A stretch of DNA of 7,920 nt from NCBI GenBank assembly GCA_937880175.1, contig CALFLO010000080.1, positions 1-7,920 of the forward strand, written 5' to 3'. Of the stretch, positions 1 to 6,583 are shown in pieces. The notes under the pieces are model-generated. The model did not search any database, was not told the origin of the DNA, and saw nothing but the letters and a program-made list of their open reading frames with translations. Both the position numbers and the translations under genes were made by a program. The DNA comes from an uncultured Gluconobacter sp. (GTDB taxonomy: Bacteria > Pseudomonadota > Alphaproteobacteria > Acetobacterales > Acetobacteraceae). Positions within the stretch are counted from its first letter, which is position 1. The number at the start of each line of letters is the position of its first letter.

Positions 1-1061
1 TCGTTGATGAAGCGCGTCTTGTCGATGGACTGCACGATCTTCACCTTGCGCAGGCCCATAGCCTTCGGGGCCGTTGAATCCGGCCAGACATGCGCATGCC
101 CGTAATCCATGCCGTGTTCGATGTTGATGTCCATAACGGCCGTGACGGATTTCGTGACCAGTGTGGGATCAACGGCAATGGCGGACGTCAGTTCATCCCA
201 AAGCGGCAGGGGGGCCTGGTACTTTTTCAAATAGTCCGTGACGGCGTTGTGCTTCGTTTCGATGCGATTGGCGAGTTCCGGCGTCATCATGATGTCGTTC
301 GAGACATTCCCGACGCAGGTGATGGAAGCCCAGGGGGCGGTCAGGGTGATGCGGGCGGCCTCGGGGTCCAGGATCATGTTGAAATCGGACGCAAAATCGG
401 CGTTGCCGGTGACGGACATCATGCTCGCATCCAGCAGACCGCCCATAAAGACGAGCTGTTTGGCGGCCTCGGCAAAAGTCGGGTCAATCCGGATGGCGAG
501 TGCAAGATTCGTCAGCGGACCGGCGGCAATAACCGTCACCTGATGCGGATGGGCGTGAACTTCGCGGATCAGGAACATGGCGGCTGGGAGCGGATCGGCC
601 GCGAGATGCGGCGCGCCTTCCGGCAGCTTGCCGACGGGGGGCTGTGTGGCCGGGACGTGCTCAATGGAGCCGAGGCCGCCCCAGGCCCCCTTCCACGGGA
701 TAATGCCGAACTGCTGTTCGCGCAGCTTCGTTTCGGCCACCGTGTTGACCAGTGGCGTGGTGGCACCGTCAGCCACGGGAATCTGTGTCTGATGCGCGAT
801 TTCGAGGAAGCGGCGGGCATGCGCCGAGCTGGCGTTTTCCCAGTCATCACCGATGACGGAAGTGAGGCCGAGCAGCGTCACACCGGGCCGGTTAAGCAGC
901 GGTATGATGGACTGGATGTTGGAGCCGCCCGGGCCGAGGAAGTCGTTATCGAGCACGACATAGTTCGGGCCGGAGCTTTGGGCCGGAGCAGCGGTCGCAG
1001 CGGCAAACGGGGCCAGCACGGTGCAGGCGGCCAGAAGGGCAGAGAGAATGGGTCGGCGCAT
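1..1061 (-). CDS. Exported nucleoside-hydrolase-like protein (IUNH family), C-terminus cut off by window edge
   Basis: I translated this by hand from the ATG at 1059-1061, and the frame stays open for 353 codons to the left edge, so the C-terminus is missing. Residues 1 to about 25 form a Sec-type signal peptide: MRRP, then a hydrophobic Ala/Leu stretch, then an AATAAPAQ cleavage region. This predicts a periplasmic protein. IUNH-family landmarks follow: a DND motif at residues 38-40, AAGPLTNLA near 179-187 (T184 fits the metal-binding Thr), FMGG at 205-208, SDFNMILDPEAA at 225-236 (N228 fits the ribose-contacting Asn) and WDE with D289 near 288-290. Classical members hydrolyse the N-glycosidic bond of nucleosides to ribose plus base using Ca2+. 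Here the usual DxDxGxDDA motif reads DNDFLGPGG, so the paired aspartates are absent and substrate or activity is uncertain. GGAAGAG lies 3 nt before the ATG as a possible ribosome site. The gene starts 36 bp after the hemW stop on the same strand, so it probably belongs to the same transcript. Family assignment is solid; nucleosidase activity is inference. Confidence 0.87.
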   Translation of the reverse strand, partial: MRRPILSALLAACTVLAPFAAATAAPAQSSGPNYVVLDNDFLGPGGSNIQSIIPLLNRPGVTLLGLTSVIGDDWENASSAHARRFLEIAHQTQIPVADGATTPLVNTVAETKLREQQFGIIPWKGAWGGLGSIEHVPATQPPVGKLPEGAPHLAADPLPAAMFLIREVHAHPHQVTVIAAGPLTNLALAIRIDPTFAEAAKQLVFMGGLLDASMMSVTGNADFASDFNMILDPEAARITLTAPWASITCVGNVSNDIMMTPELANRIETKHNAVTDYLKKYQAPLPLWDELTSAIAVDPTLVTKSVTAVMDINIEHGMDYGHAHVWPDSTAPKAMGLRKVKIVQSIDKTRFIN

Positions 1062-1097
1062 GGTCTCTTCCAGATGGATTAAGACGGGATCATGCCT

Positions 1098-2276
1098 TCA
1101 AGTGACAAGACGCGCCAGTATTGCTTCAAGCCGGAGCCGCCCTTCACCCGTCGCGCGCAGGATACCGTTGTCCCGCTCAAGGTAGTTTTCCTCAATGCAG
1201 GCTTCCAGCAGGGCCGGGTCCACACAGTCCATGAGTGCCCGTCCCGTGCGGGCGGCAAAGCGGGCTTCGTCGATCCCTTCGGACAGCCGAAGCCCCATCA
1301 GCAGCGCTTCGCGGCCTTTTTCTTCCGGGGAGAGGAGTGTTTCTTCGGTGCTGCCGTAGCCTGTCTTTTCCACGCGTTCAGCCCATGGTTCGGGCGCGCG
1401 ATGGCGACGGGTGGCGTAAAGCTCCCCGTCCAGCGTGAGGCGTCCGTGCGCGCCGGGGCCGACGCCGATATAATCCGCATAGCGCCAGTAGGTCAGATTA
1501 TGGCGGCTCTCGGCACCGGGGCGGGCATAGTTCGAGACTTCGTAAGGCAGAAGACCGTGACGGGCCGCGATTTCGCCGGTCAGGTCATAGAGGCGGGCGG
1601 CGGTGTCTTCGTCGGGCAATGTGAGTTCGCCGCGCCGGTGCATGGCTTCGAATTTCGTGCCGGGCTCGATGGTGAGCTGATACAGCGACAGATGATCGGC
1701 CACGAGTTCAAGCGCCGTGTTGAGCTCGTCCGTCCAGTCGGCATCGCTCTGGCCCGGGCGGGCATAGATCAGGTCGAAGGAAATGCGCGGGAACAGGGTT
1801 CGGGCGGTTTCAAGCGCACGGATGGCCTGTGTGGCGGAGTGTTCGCGGCCGAGCCTGTGCAGCGCATCGTCCCGCAGGCTCTGCACGCCGAGCGAGACGC
1901 GGTTCACACCCGCCTGTCGGAAGGCTGCGAATTTTCCGGCCTCGACGCTGGTCGGATTGGCTTCGAGCGTGATTTCCAGATTGTCTTCCACATCGAACAG
2001 GCGATACGCGTCCTCGATCAGGGCGGCGACGGTTTCGGGCGCCATCAGTGAGGGCGTGCCCCCGCCAAAGAAGATTGATCGCAGGGGGCGTTTGACGCCG
2101 TTCAGGGTCAGGCGCGCAGCATCGTGGGCCAGTTCACGGCGCAAAGCTGCGGCGAAGCGCTGCTGCGGGATCACGTCCCGGACATGGGAATTGAAATCGC
2201 AGTAAGGGCACTTCGCCAGACAGAATGGCCAGTGGATGTAGAGGGAGAGCGGCCCGGGTTGCGGCAAGGTCGTCAA
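1098..2276 (-). CDS. hemW: Radical SAM heme chaperone HemW (HemN-like)
   Basis: The 392-residue product is a HemN-like radical SAM protein. C19, C23 and C26 form the CxxxCxxC 4Fe-4S motif (FCLAKCPYCDFNS). The residue after C26 is Asp, not followed by the fourth cysteine of true coproporphyrinogen dehydrogenase HemN (CxxCxC), which favours HemW. GGGTPS at 71-76 is the SAM-binding glycine segment, EANP lies at 105-108, and GVNRVSLGVQS at 123-133 is a family signature. The length is close to that of E. coli HemW (about 378). HemW is a cytoplasmic heme-binding protein that delivers heme to membrane respiratory enzymes; it is often mislabelled as an oxygen-independent coproporphyrinogen oxidase. 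The start is TTG at 2274-2276, overlapping the kup TGA by 4 nt. No ATG lies upstream in frame before a TGA at 2310-2312. Only a weak GGA sits about 8 nt before the TTG, which suggests translational coupling to kup. Confidence 0.93.
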   Translation of the reverse strand: MTTLPQPGPLSLYIHWPFCLAKCPYCDFNSHVRDVIPQQRFAAALRRELAHDAARLTLNGVKRPLRSIFFGGGTPSLMAPETVAALIEDAYRLFDVEDNLEITLEANPTSVEAGKFAAFRQAGVNRVSLGVQSLRDDALHRLGREHSATQAIRALETARTLFPRISFDLIYARPGQSDADWTDELNTALELVADHLSLYQLTIEPGTKFEAMHRRGELTLPDEDTAARLYDLTGEIAARHGLLPYEVSNYARPGAESRHNLTYWRYADYIGVGPGAHGRLTLDGELYATRRHRAPEPWAERVEKTGYGSTEETLLSPEEKGREALLMGLRLSEGIDEARFAARTGRALMDCVDPALLEACIEENYLERDNGILRATGEGRLRLEAILARLVT

Positions 2277-4300
2277 ATGGCGATCCGCACACCGAATTCC
2301 ACCACGCGGTCAGGCGGGATGCGCAGGAACTCGGTTGTGGAGGCGGCATTGCGCAGGAGCAACAGGAAGATCCACATCCGCCAGAGCTGCATCTTCGGCA
2401 CGCGTGAGCGTACGACGATCTCATGTGACGTGAAGTAGGACGCCTGAATGGCATCGAACGCCACGCCGAGCGCGTTCAACTCCAGCAGGGCGCGGGGGAG
2501 GTTGGGCATTTCCATGAAGCCGTAGCGGACGATCACGCGGTGGATGTTCGGTGCCAGTTCCTGAACGATGGCGCGGTGTCCACGCTCGGCTTCCGGCTGG
2601 TCCAGGTTCTCGACCGTCACGAACAGGATGTGATCGTGCAGGACCTTGTTGTGCTTGAGGTTATGTAGCAGCGAATTCGGTACGATGTCCGGGTTGGCGG
2701 TCAGGAAGACGGCCAGACCGGGTACGCGGATCGTGCGCGACTGCGGCAGACGGGCGAGGAAGGAGCCCATCGGCATGGAATCTGCCTGCTGGCGGGACGA
2801 GATCAGGCTGCGCCCACGTTTCCAGGTCGTCATGATGATGGTGCTGATGATGCCGATTGCCAGCGGGACCCAGCCGCCATCGGGGATTTTGAGCACGTTC
2901 GCCGAGAAGAAAATGCTGTCCACGATGAAGAAGAAACCGAAGACGATCGCAACCGTCGCGGACTTCCATTTGAAGACGCGGCGGAACACCACCATCGCCA
3001 GCACGCAGGTGCACAGGAACGTGCCGGTCACGGCAATGCCGTAAGCCGCGGCAAGGGCCGAGGACGTGCGGAACGACAGCACCAGAACCAGCGCGCCGAA
3101 TGCCAAGATCCAGTTCAGCGACGGCAGATAGATCTGCGCTTCCTCGGAGGCATTGGTGTGCATGATGCGAGTGCGGGGCAGGTAGCCGAGCTGGATGAGC
3201 TGACGGCACAGGGAGAAACTGCCCGAGATGCCGGCCTGCGAGGCAATCACGGTCGCAAACGTCGCAAGGACCAGCATCGGGATCTGTGCCCAGTGCGGCA
3301 CCAGAAGATAGAACGGGTTGGACAGGGCGTGCGGATCATGGATCAGCAGGGCGGCCTGACCGAAATAGTTCAGCGTGAGTGAGGGCAGCACGAAGAACAG
3401 CCATGCCTTGCGGATCGGCGCACGTCCGAAATGGCCCATATCCGCATAAAGCGCTTCCGCACCCGTGACGGAGAGTACGACCGAACCCAGCGCGATGAAC
3501 GACAGGTAGCCGTGCATGACGATGAATTCGAGCGCAAAGGTCGGGGACAGGGCGAGCAGGATATGCGGATAGAGGAAGATCCCCTTGACGCCAAGGATTG
3601 CGAGAACCGCGAACCAGGCCACCATGATCGGTCCAAAGGCCTTGCCGATCTTGCCTGTTCCCAGAACCTGCACCGAGAACAGCCCGACCAGCACGATCAT
3701 CGCCAGCGGGATGATGATATGGCTCGCCGAAGGGACGGAGGTCTCGATACCCTCCACGGCCGAAAGCACTGAAATGGCCGGGGTGATGATGCTGTCACCG
3801 AAGAACAGGCAGGTGCCTGCAATGCCCACGAGGCCGAACAACCATCGGAAATGCTGCGATTTGCACACGCGCTGGGCCAGGGACATGAGCGCGATGATGC
3901 CACCCTCGCCATCATGGTCGGCCCGCATGATGAGAATGACGTATTTGATGGTGACGATGAGCATCAGCGCCCAGAACGTCAGGCTCGCAAGACCCATGAT
4001 TTCCCAGGGCTGGGCCGGAGCCTTGGGGGAACTGACAATGCTGACCGACGATTGCAGCGCATAGAGCGGGCTCGTGCCAATATCGCCATAGACCACACCC
4101 AGAACCGCAAGCATCGCACCCATCCCGGCGGGACGCTTGTGGCCGGAGCCGTTTTCTTCGCCACCGATCTCGTGGGTATGCCCGTCCGAACGGGCCTGCT
4201 CGATCGTCTGAAGGACTTCGCCGGATTCGTTGGGAATTCCTACGCCGTGAGGAGGGTTGGAGGCGTGGTCACCGTCATGTTCAGGCATTGCTGGTTCCAT
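2273..4300 (-). CDS. kup: Kup/HAK/KT-family potassium uptake transporter
   Basis: The 675-residue inner-membrane protein is a K+ transporter of the KUP family, which imports K+ by proton symport in characterised members. The core begins near residue 60 with the signature VLGVVYGDIGTSPLY, whose D73 matches the conserved Asp of E. coli Kup. GDSIITPAISVLSAVEG at 168-184 carries E183, and TGAEALYADMGHFG at 279-292 carries E282; both match conserved acidic residues of the family. About 12 hydrophobic segments run from residue 60 to 492 and are followed by a cytoplasmic tail of about 180 residues. Residues 1-58 form a hydrophilic extension with six His and eleven Asp/Glu, explaining why the protein exceeds E. 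coli Kup (622). Two starts are possible: M1 (4298-4300), with no clear ribosome site, and M5 (4286-4288), preceded by GGAACC at a plausible distance. The gene lies 115 bp after yggS and overlaps hemW by 4 nt. Confidence 0.96.
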   Translation of the reverse strand: MEPAMPEHDGDHASNPPHGVGIPNESGEVLQTIEQARSDGHTHEIGGEENGSGHKRPAGMGAMLAVLGVVYGDIGTSPLYALQSSVSIVSSPKAPAQPWEIMGLASLTFWALMLIVTIKYVILIMRADHDGEGGIIALMSLAQRVCKSQHFRWLFGLVGIAGTCLFFGDSIITPAISVLSAVEGIETSVPSASHIIIPLAMIVLVGLFSVQVLGTGKIGKAFGPIMVAWFAVLAILGVKGIFLYPHILLALSPTFALEFIVMHGYLSFIALGSVVLSVTGAEALYADMGHFGRAPIRKAWLFFVLPSLTLNYFGQAALLIHDPHALSNPFYLLVPHWAQIPMLVLATFATVIASQAGISGSFSLCRQLIQLGYLPRTRIMHTNASEEAQIYLPSLNWILAFGALVLVLSFRTSSALAAAYGIAVTGTFLCTCVLAMVVFRRVFKWKSATVAIVFGFFFIVDSIFFSANVLKIPDGGWVPLAIGIISTIIMTTWKRGRSLISSRQQADSMPMGSFLARLPQSRTIRVPGLAVFLTANPDIVPNSLLHNLKHNKVLHDHILFVTVENLDQPEAERGHRAIVQELAPNIHRVIVRYGFMEMPNLPRALLELNALGVAFDAIQASYFTSHEIVVRSRVPKMQLWRMWIFLLLLRNAASTTEFLRIPPDRVVEFGVRIAI

Positions 4301-4314
4301 TTACGGGCGTCAAT

Positions 4315-4345
4315 AGAGTGCCGTTGTCTACTGTCGCAGCACTCT
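4315..4345 (-). promoter_or_regulatory. Inverted repeat in the leader of kup
   Basis: The arms AGAGTGC (4315-4321) and GCACTCT (4339-4345) are perfect 7-bp reverse complements separated by 17 nt. They lie 15-45 nt upstream of the longer kup start, inside the 115-bp gap after yggS. This could be an operator half-site pair or an mRNA hairpin near the kup ribosome-binding region. No T-tract follows, so it does not look like an intrinsic terminator for yggS. I found no convincing -35/-10 pair in the gap. A 7-bp dyad of this spacing can occur by chance, so function is inference. Confidence 0.25.
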
Positions 4346-4415
4346 TCAAGCGCGGCTCCACGTCACGGCAACTTTCCCTCATGACAAGATTTCTGCGACG
4401 GACGCAAGCCGCGTG

Positions 4416-5111
4416 TCAGGATTGTGGCGCGGGGCGGCTTCCGAAAATGGCCGTTCCGACCCGCACCAGTGTCGCATTTTCGGCAATGGCGGTTTCAAAA
4501 TCCGCCGACATGCCCATCGACAGCACCGGCAGGCCATGACGCTGGCCCATCTGGTGCAGGAGATGGAAATGCGGGGTAGGATCCTGGCCTTCGGGGGGAA
4601 TGCACATCAGGCCCCGGATTTTCGGGCCAAACTTTCTGAGCGAGGCTTCGATGAAAGCATCGGCCTCTTCGCGTGGAACGCCGGATTTCTGGGGCTCGTC
4701 GCCTGTATTGACCTGCACGAGAAGCTCGGGAAGTCGCCCGGCTTTCTGGGCGCCTTTCTCAATGGAGTCGGACAGGGAGGGCCGGTCGAGGCTCTCGATC
4801 ATGTCGGCGATCTGGCAGGCTTCGGTCGCCTTGTTCGTCTGAAGTCCACCGATGATATGCAGTCGCAGATCCGGGAAGGCCTTGCGCAGTTCCGGGAATT
4901 TGGAGGCCGCTTCCTGCACCCGGTTTTCGCCAAACAGGCGTTGGCCGGCTTTCAGGGCAGCCTCGACGCTCTCGATCGGATGGAACTTGCTGACGGCGAC
5001 GAGGGAGACGTCTTCTGCCGGGCGACCGGCCAGTTCGCAGGCCCGGGCAATGCGGCTGCGGATGGCGGCAAGGTTCTCACGGATAGGGTTTGGGGCGCTA
5101 AGATCGGACAT
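4416..5111 (-). CDS. yggS: Pyridoxal phosphate homeostasis protein (YggS/PROSC/PLPBP)
   Basis: With the start at 5109-5111 the product is 231 residues, close to E. coli YggS (234). It is a single-domain, fold-type III PLP-binding TIM barrel in the cytoplasm that buffers PLP and affects amino-acid and B6 homeostasis; no catalytic reaction is established for the family. Visible landmarks are LVAVSKFHP with K42 as the PLP Schiff-base lysine, FGENRVQE at 60-67, HIIGGLQTNK at 85-94, VQVNTGDEPQKSG, RGLMCIPP, LSMGMSADFETAI and LVRVGTAIFGSR. The frame stays open upstream to an ATG ending at 5219, but those extra 36 residues look unlike the family and overlap rsmB. Another ATG at 5127-5129 (237 residues) has GGA 4 nt before it and is a real alternative. 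Neither start has a strong Shine-Dalgarno. kup follows 115 bp downstream on the same strand; rsmB is divergent. Confidence 0.94.
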   Translation of the reverse strand: MSDLSAPNPIRENLAAIRSRIARACELAGRPAEDVSLVAVSKFHPIESVEAALKAGQRLFGENRVQEAASKFPELRKAFPDLRLHIIGGLQTNKATEACQIADMIESLDRPSLSDSIEKGAQKAGRLPELLVQVNTGDEPQKSGVPREEADAFIEASLRKFGPKIRGLMCIPPEGQDPTPHFHLLHQMGQRHGLPVLSMGMSADFETAIAENATLVRVGTAIFGSRPAPQS

Positions 5112-5186
5112 GTCTGGAGAAGACGCCATTGCGTCCGTGGCCGCAAGATGCGATTTCGGCAGGATGCGAGAGATCGATAGCCTGTC
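5112..5186. promoter_or_regulatory. Divergent intergenic region between yggS and rsmB
   Basis: This 75-bp stretch must hold the promoters of both divergent genes unless they start inside coding sequence. I could not assign a convincing -35/-10 pair on either strand. Two small patterns are visible: an inverted repeat TTGCG (5129-5133) and CGCAA (5142-5146) with an 8-nt spacer, and the heptamer GATGCGA repeated directly at 5147-5153 and 5163-5169, 16 nt apart. Both are short enough to be chance. The region is called regulatory because of its position only. Confidence 0.4.
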
Positions 5187-6533
5187 ATGACCCAGCCTCC
5201 TTCCAACAAGTCGCCCCATAATCCGGCCTCCGGAGCCCGGAGTGGCGGCCCCCGTCGTTCACATGGGGGCCGTGCGCCCGAGCGCCGCCCCGCGCCGGAC
5301 CCGACGCGCGACCTTGCGTTCGATATCGTGTGCGGCGTGGTCGAACATCGCCGGATGCTGGAGACGACGCTGGACCGCGCCGGGCAGGGGCTGGATCCGC
5401 GTGACCGGGCGTCCGCGCACCGTCTGGCCGCGACGACCCTGCGTCATCTGGGCAGCATGACCGAGCTGCTTCAGCCGCTGCTGCGCCGCGAACCGCCCGA
5501 GCCGGTGCGCTGTGCGCTGCTTATGGGGGTGGCGCAGCTGCTCCATCTTGAGACCCCGCCACATGCGGCCGTGGGCACGATCGTGGATCTGCTGCGCCGC
5601 CGTGGTCTGGCGCCGTTCGCGGGGCTGGCCAATGCCGTGCTGCGCCGTGTTTCGCGGGAGGGGCAGGATCTTCTGGATGGTCTGGATGAGGACCGTCTGG
5701 ATGTGCCGCCCTGGTTGTGGAGCGCATGGGGCAAGCGGGCGCGGGCGATTTCGCGTGGTCTGCATCGTGAAGCTCCGTTGGATCTGACGCTGCGTCCGGG
5801 TGCTGTTGCGCCGGAAGGGGGCGAAATGCTGCCGACAGGCTCCGTCCGCTACCCTGCCGGGACGCGGATCATGGCGCTGGAAGGCTTCGATGACGGGGCG
5901 TTCTGGGCGCAGGACGTGGCGGCGACGATGCCAGTGAAGCTGATGGGTGACGTGGCAGGCAAGACCGTTGTCGATCTCTGTGCAGCGCCGGGCGGCAAGA
6001 CAGCGCAGCTTGCGACGGCTGGCGCGCATGTCGTGGCGGTCGAGCGTGAGGAAACGCGGGCGAAGCGACTTGAGGAAAACATCGCGCGCCTGAAGCTCTC
6101 GGCAAAGACGGTCGTGGCGGATGCTGCCACATGGCGTCCTCAGACGCCGGTGGATATGGTGCTGCTCGATGCGCCGTGTTCCGCCACGGGAACGCTGCGC
6201 CGCCATCCGGATGTGCTGTGGATCAAGCGCCCGCGCGATGTGACGGCGCTGGCGGAAGGGCAGGACGCGTTGATCGACGCCGCACATGAAATGCTCAGGC
6301 CGGGCGGCGTGCTGCTTTACGCTGTGTGCTCGCTTCAGGACGAGGAAGGTCCGGAGCGGATCAAGGCCGCCATCGCGCGCGGTGGCTGGAAATTCGATCC
6401 GTTCTCGGAAGCCGAACTGGCGGATATGTCCGTCGCCCGGACCTGGGACGGCATGTTCCGCACCCATCCGGGTCTGTGGAGCGAACTTGGCGGCATGGAT
6501 GGCTTCTTTGCCGCGCGCCTGATCAAGGTCTGA
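5187..6533 (+). CDS. rsmB: 16S rRNA (cytosine-C5) methyltransferase, RsmB/Fmu type
   Basis: The 448-residue protein combines an N-terminal NusB-like RNA-binding helical domain (about residues 40-165) with a C-terminal Rossmann methyltransferase (about 225-448). RsmB methylates a cytosine at C5 in 16S rRNA (C967 in E. coli) using SAM. Diagnostic motifs are WAQDVAAT at 240-247, VVDLCAAPGGKTAQLA at 261-276 for SAM binding, LLDAPCSATGTLRRHPD at 326-342 containing C331, and YAVCSLQDEEG at 378-388. C381 in the last motif is the expected catalytic nucleophile, and C331 the cysteine that assists product release. Both are present, so the enzyme looks intact. Residues 1-38 are Pro/Arg/Ser-rich and probably disordered, a possible RNA-binding tail. 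The ATG at 5187 lacks a strong ribosome site, and a somewhat later start is conceivable. The gene is divergent from yggS and converges on the tas-like gene, so it appears monocistronic. Confidence 0.95.
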   Translation: MTQPPSNKSPHNPASGARSGGPRRSHGGRAPERRPAPDPTRDLAFDIVCGVVEHRRMLETTLDRAGQGLDPRDRASAHRLAATTLRHLGSMTELLQPLLRREPPEPVRCALLMGVAQLLHLETPPHAAVGTIVDLLRRRGLAPFAGLANAVLRRVSREGQDLLDGLDEDRLDVPPWLWSAWGKRARAISRGLHREAPLDLTLRPGAVAPEGGEMLPTGSVRYPAGTRIMALEGFDDGAFWAQDVAATMPVKLMGDVAGKTVVDLCAAPGGKTAQLATAGAHVVAVEREETRAKRLEENIARLKLSAKTVVADAATWRPQTPVDMVLLDAPCSATGTLRRHPDVLWIKRPRDVTALAEGQDALIDAAHEMLRPGGVLLYAVCSLQDEEGPERIKAAIARGGWKFDPFSEAELADMSVARTWDGMFRTHPGLWSELGGMDGFFAARLIKV

Positions 6534-6536
6534 TTC

Positions 6537-6575
6537 CATCTGGCATCGGGGTTCATACTGCCCCGATGCCAGATG
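6537..6575. terminator. Perfect 15-bp hairpin between convergent rsmB and tas stops
   Basis: The arms CATCTGGCATCGGGG (6537-6551) and CCCCGATGCCAGATG (6561-6575) are perfect reverse complements around a 9-nt loop. The hairpin begins 3 nt after the rsmB stop (6531-6533) and ends 8 nt before the tas stop (6584-6586). This fits a bidirectional terminator serving both genes. Neither strand has a proper T-tract after the stem, so it may act as a U-less terminator, assist Rho, or protect the 3' ends of both mRNAs. The hairpin is seen directly; the function is inferred from position. Confidence 0.7.
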
Positions 6576-6583
6576 TCCCGCCC

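Noticed and set aside
90..1082. Long plus-strand open frame (330 codons) opposite the nucleoside-hydrolase gene
   Set aside because: The minus strand encodes a clear signal peptide and IUNH motifs over the same span; the plus-strand product is low-complexity Gly/Arg/Asp-rich with no recognisable domain, typical of antisense frames in GC-rich DNA.
1092..2051. Plus-strand open frame (319 codons) opposite hemW
   Set aside because: It is a mirror of hemW codon structure and has no recognisable motif.
5112..5219. 36-residue N-terminal extension of YggS
   Set aside because: It overlaps the divergent rsmB start and intergenic DNA, and family members start close to the chosen Met. A start at 5127-5129 remains possible.
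5259..6539. Minus-strand open frame (426 codons) covering almost all of rsmB
   Set aside because: rsmB carries all catalytic motifs on the plus strand; the reverse product is Arg/His/Gln-rich without a domain, and it would run through the convergent hairpin.
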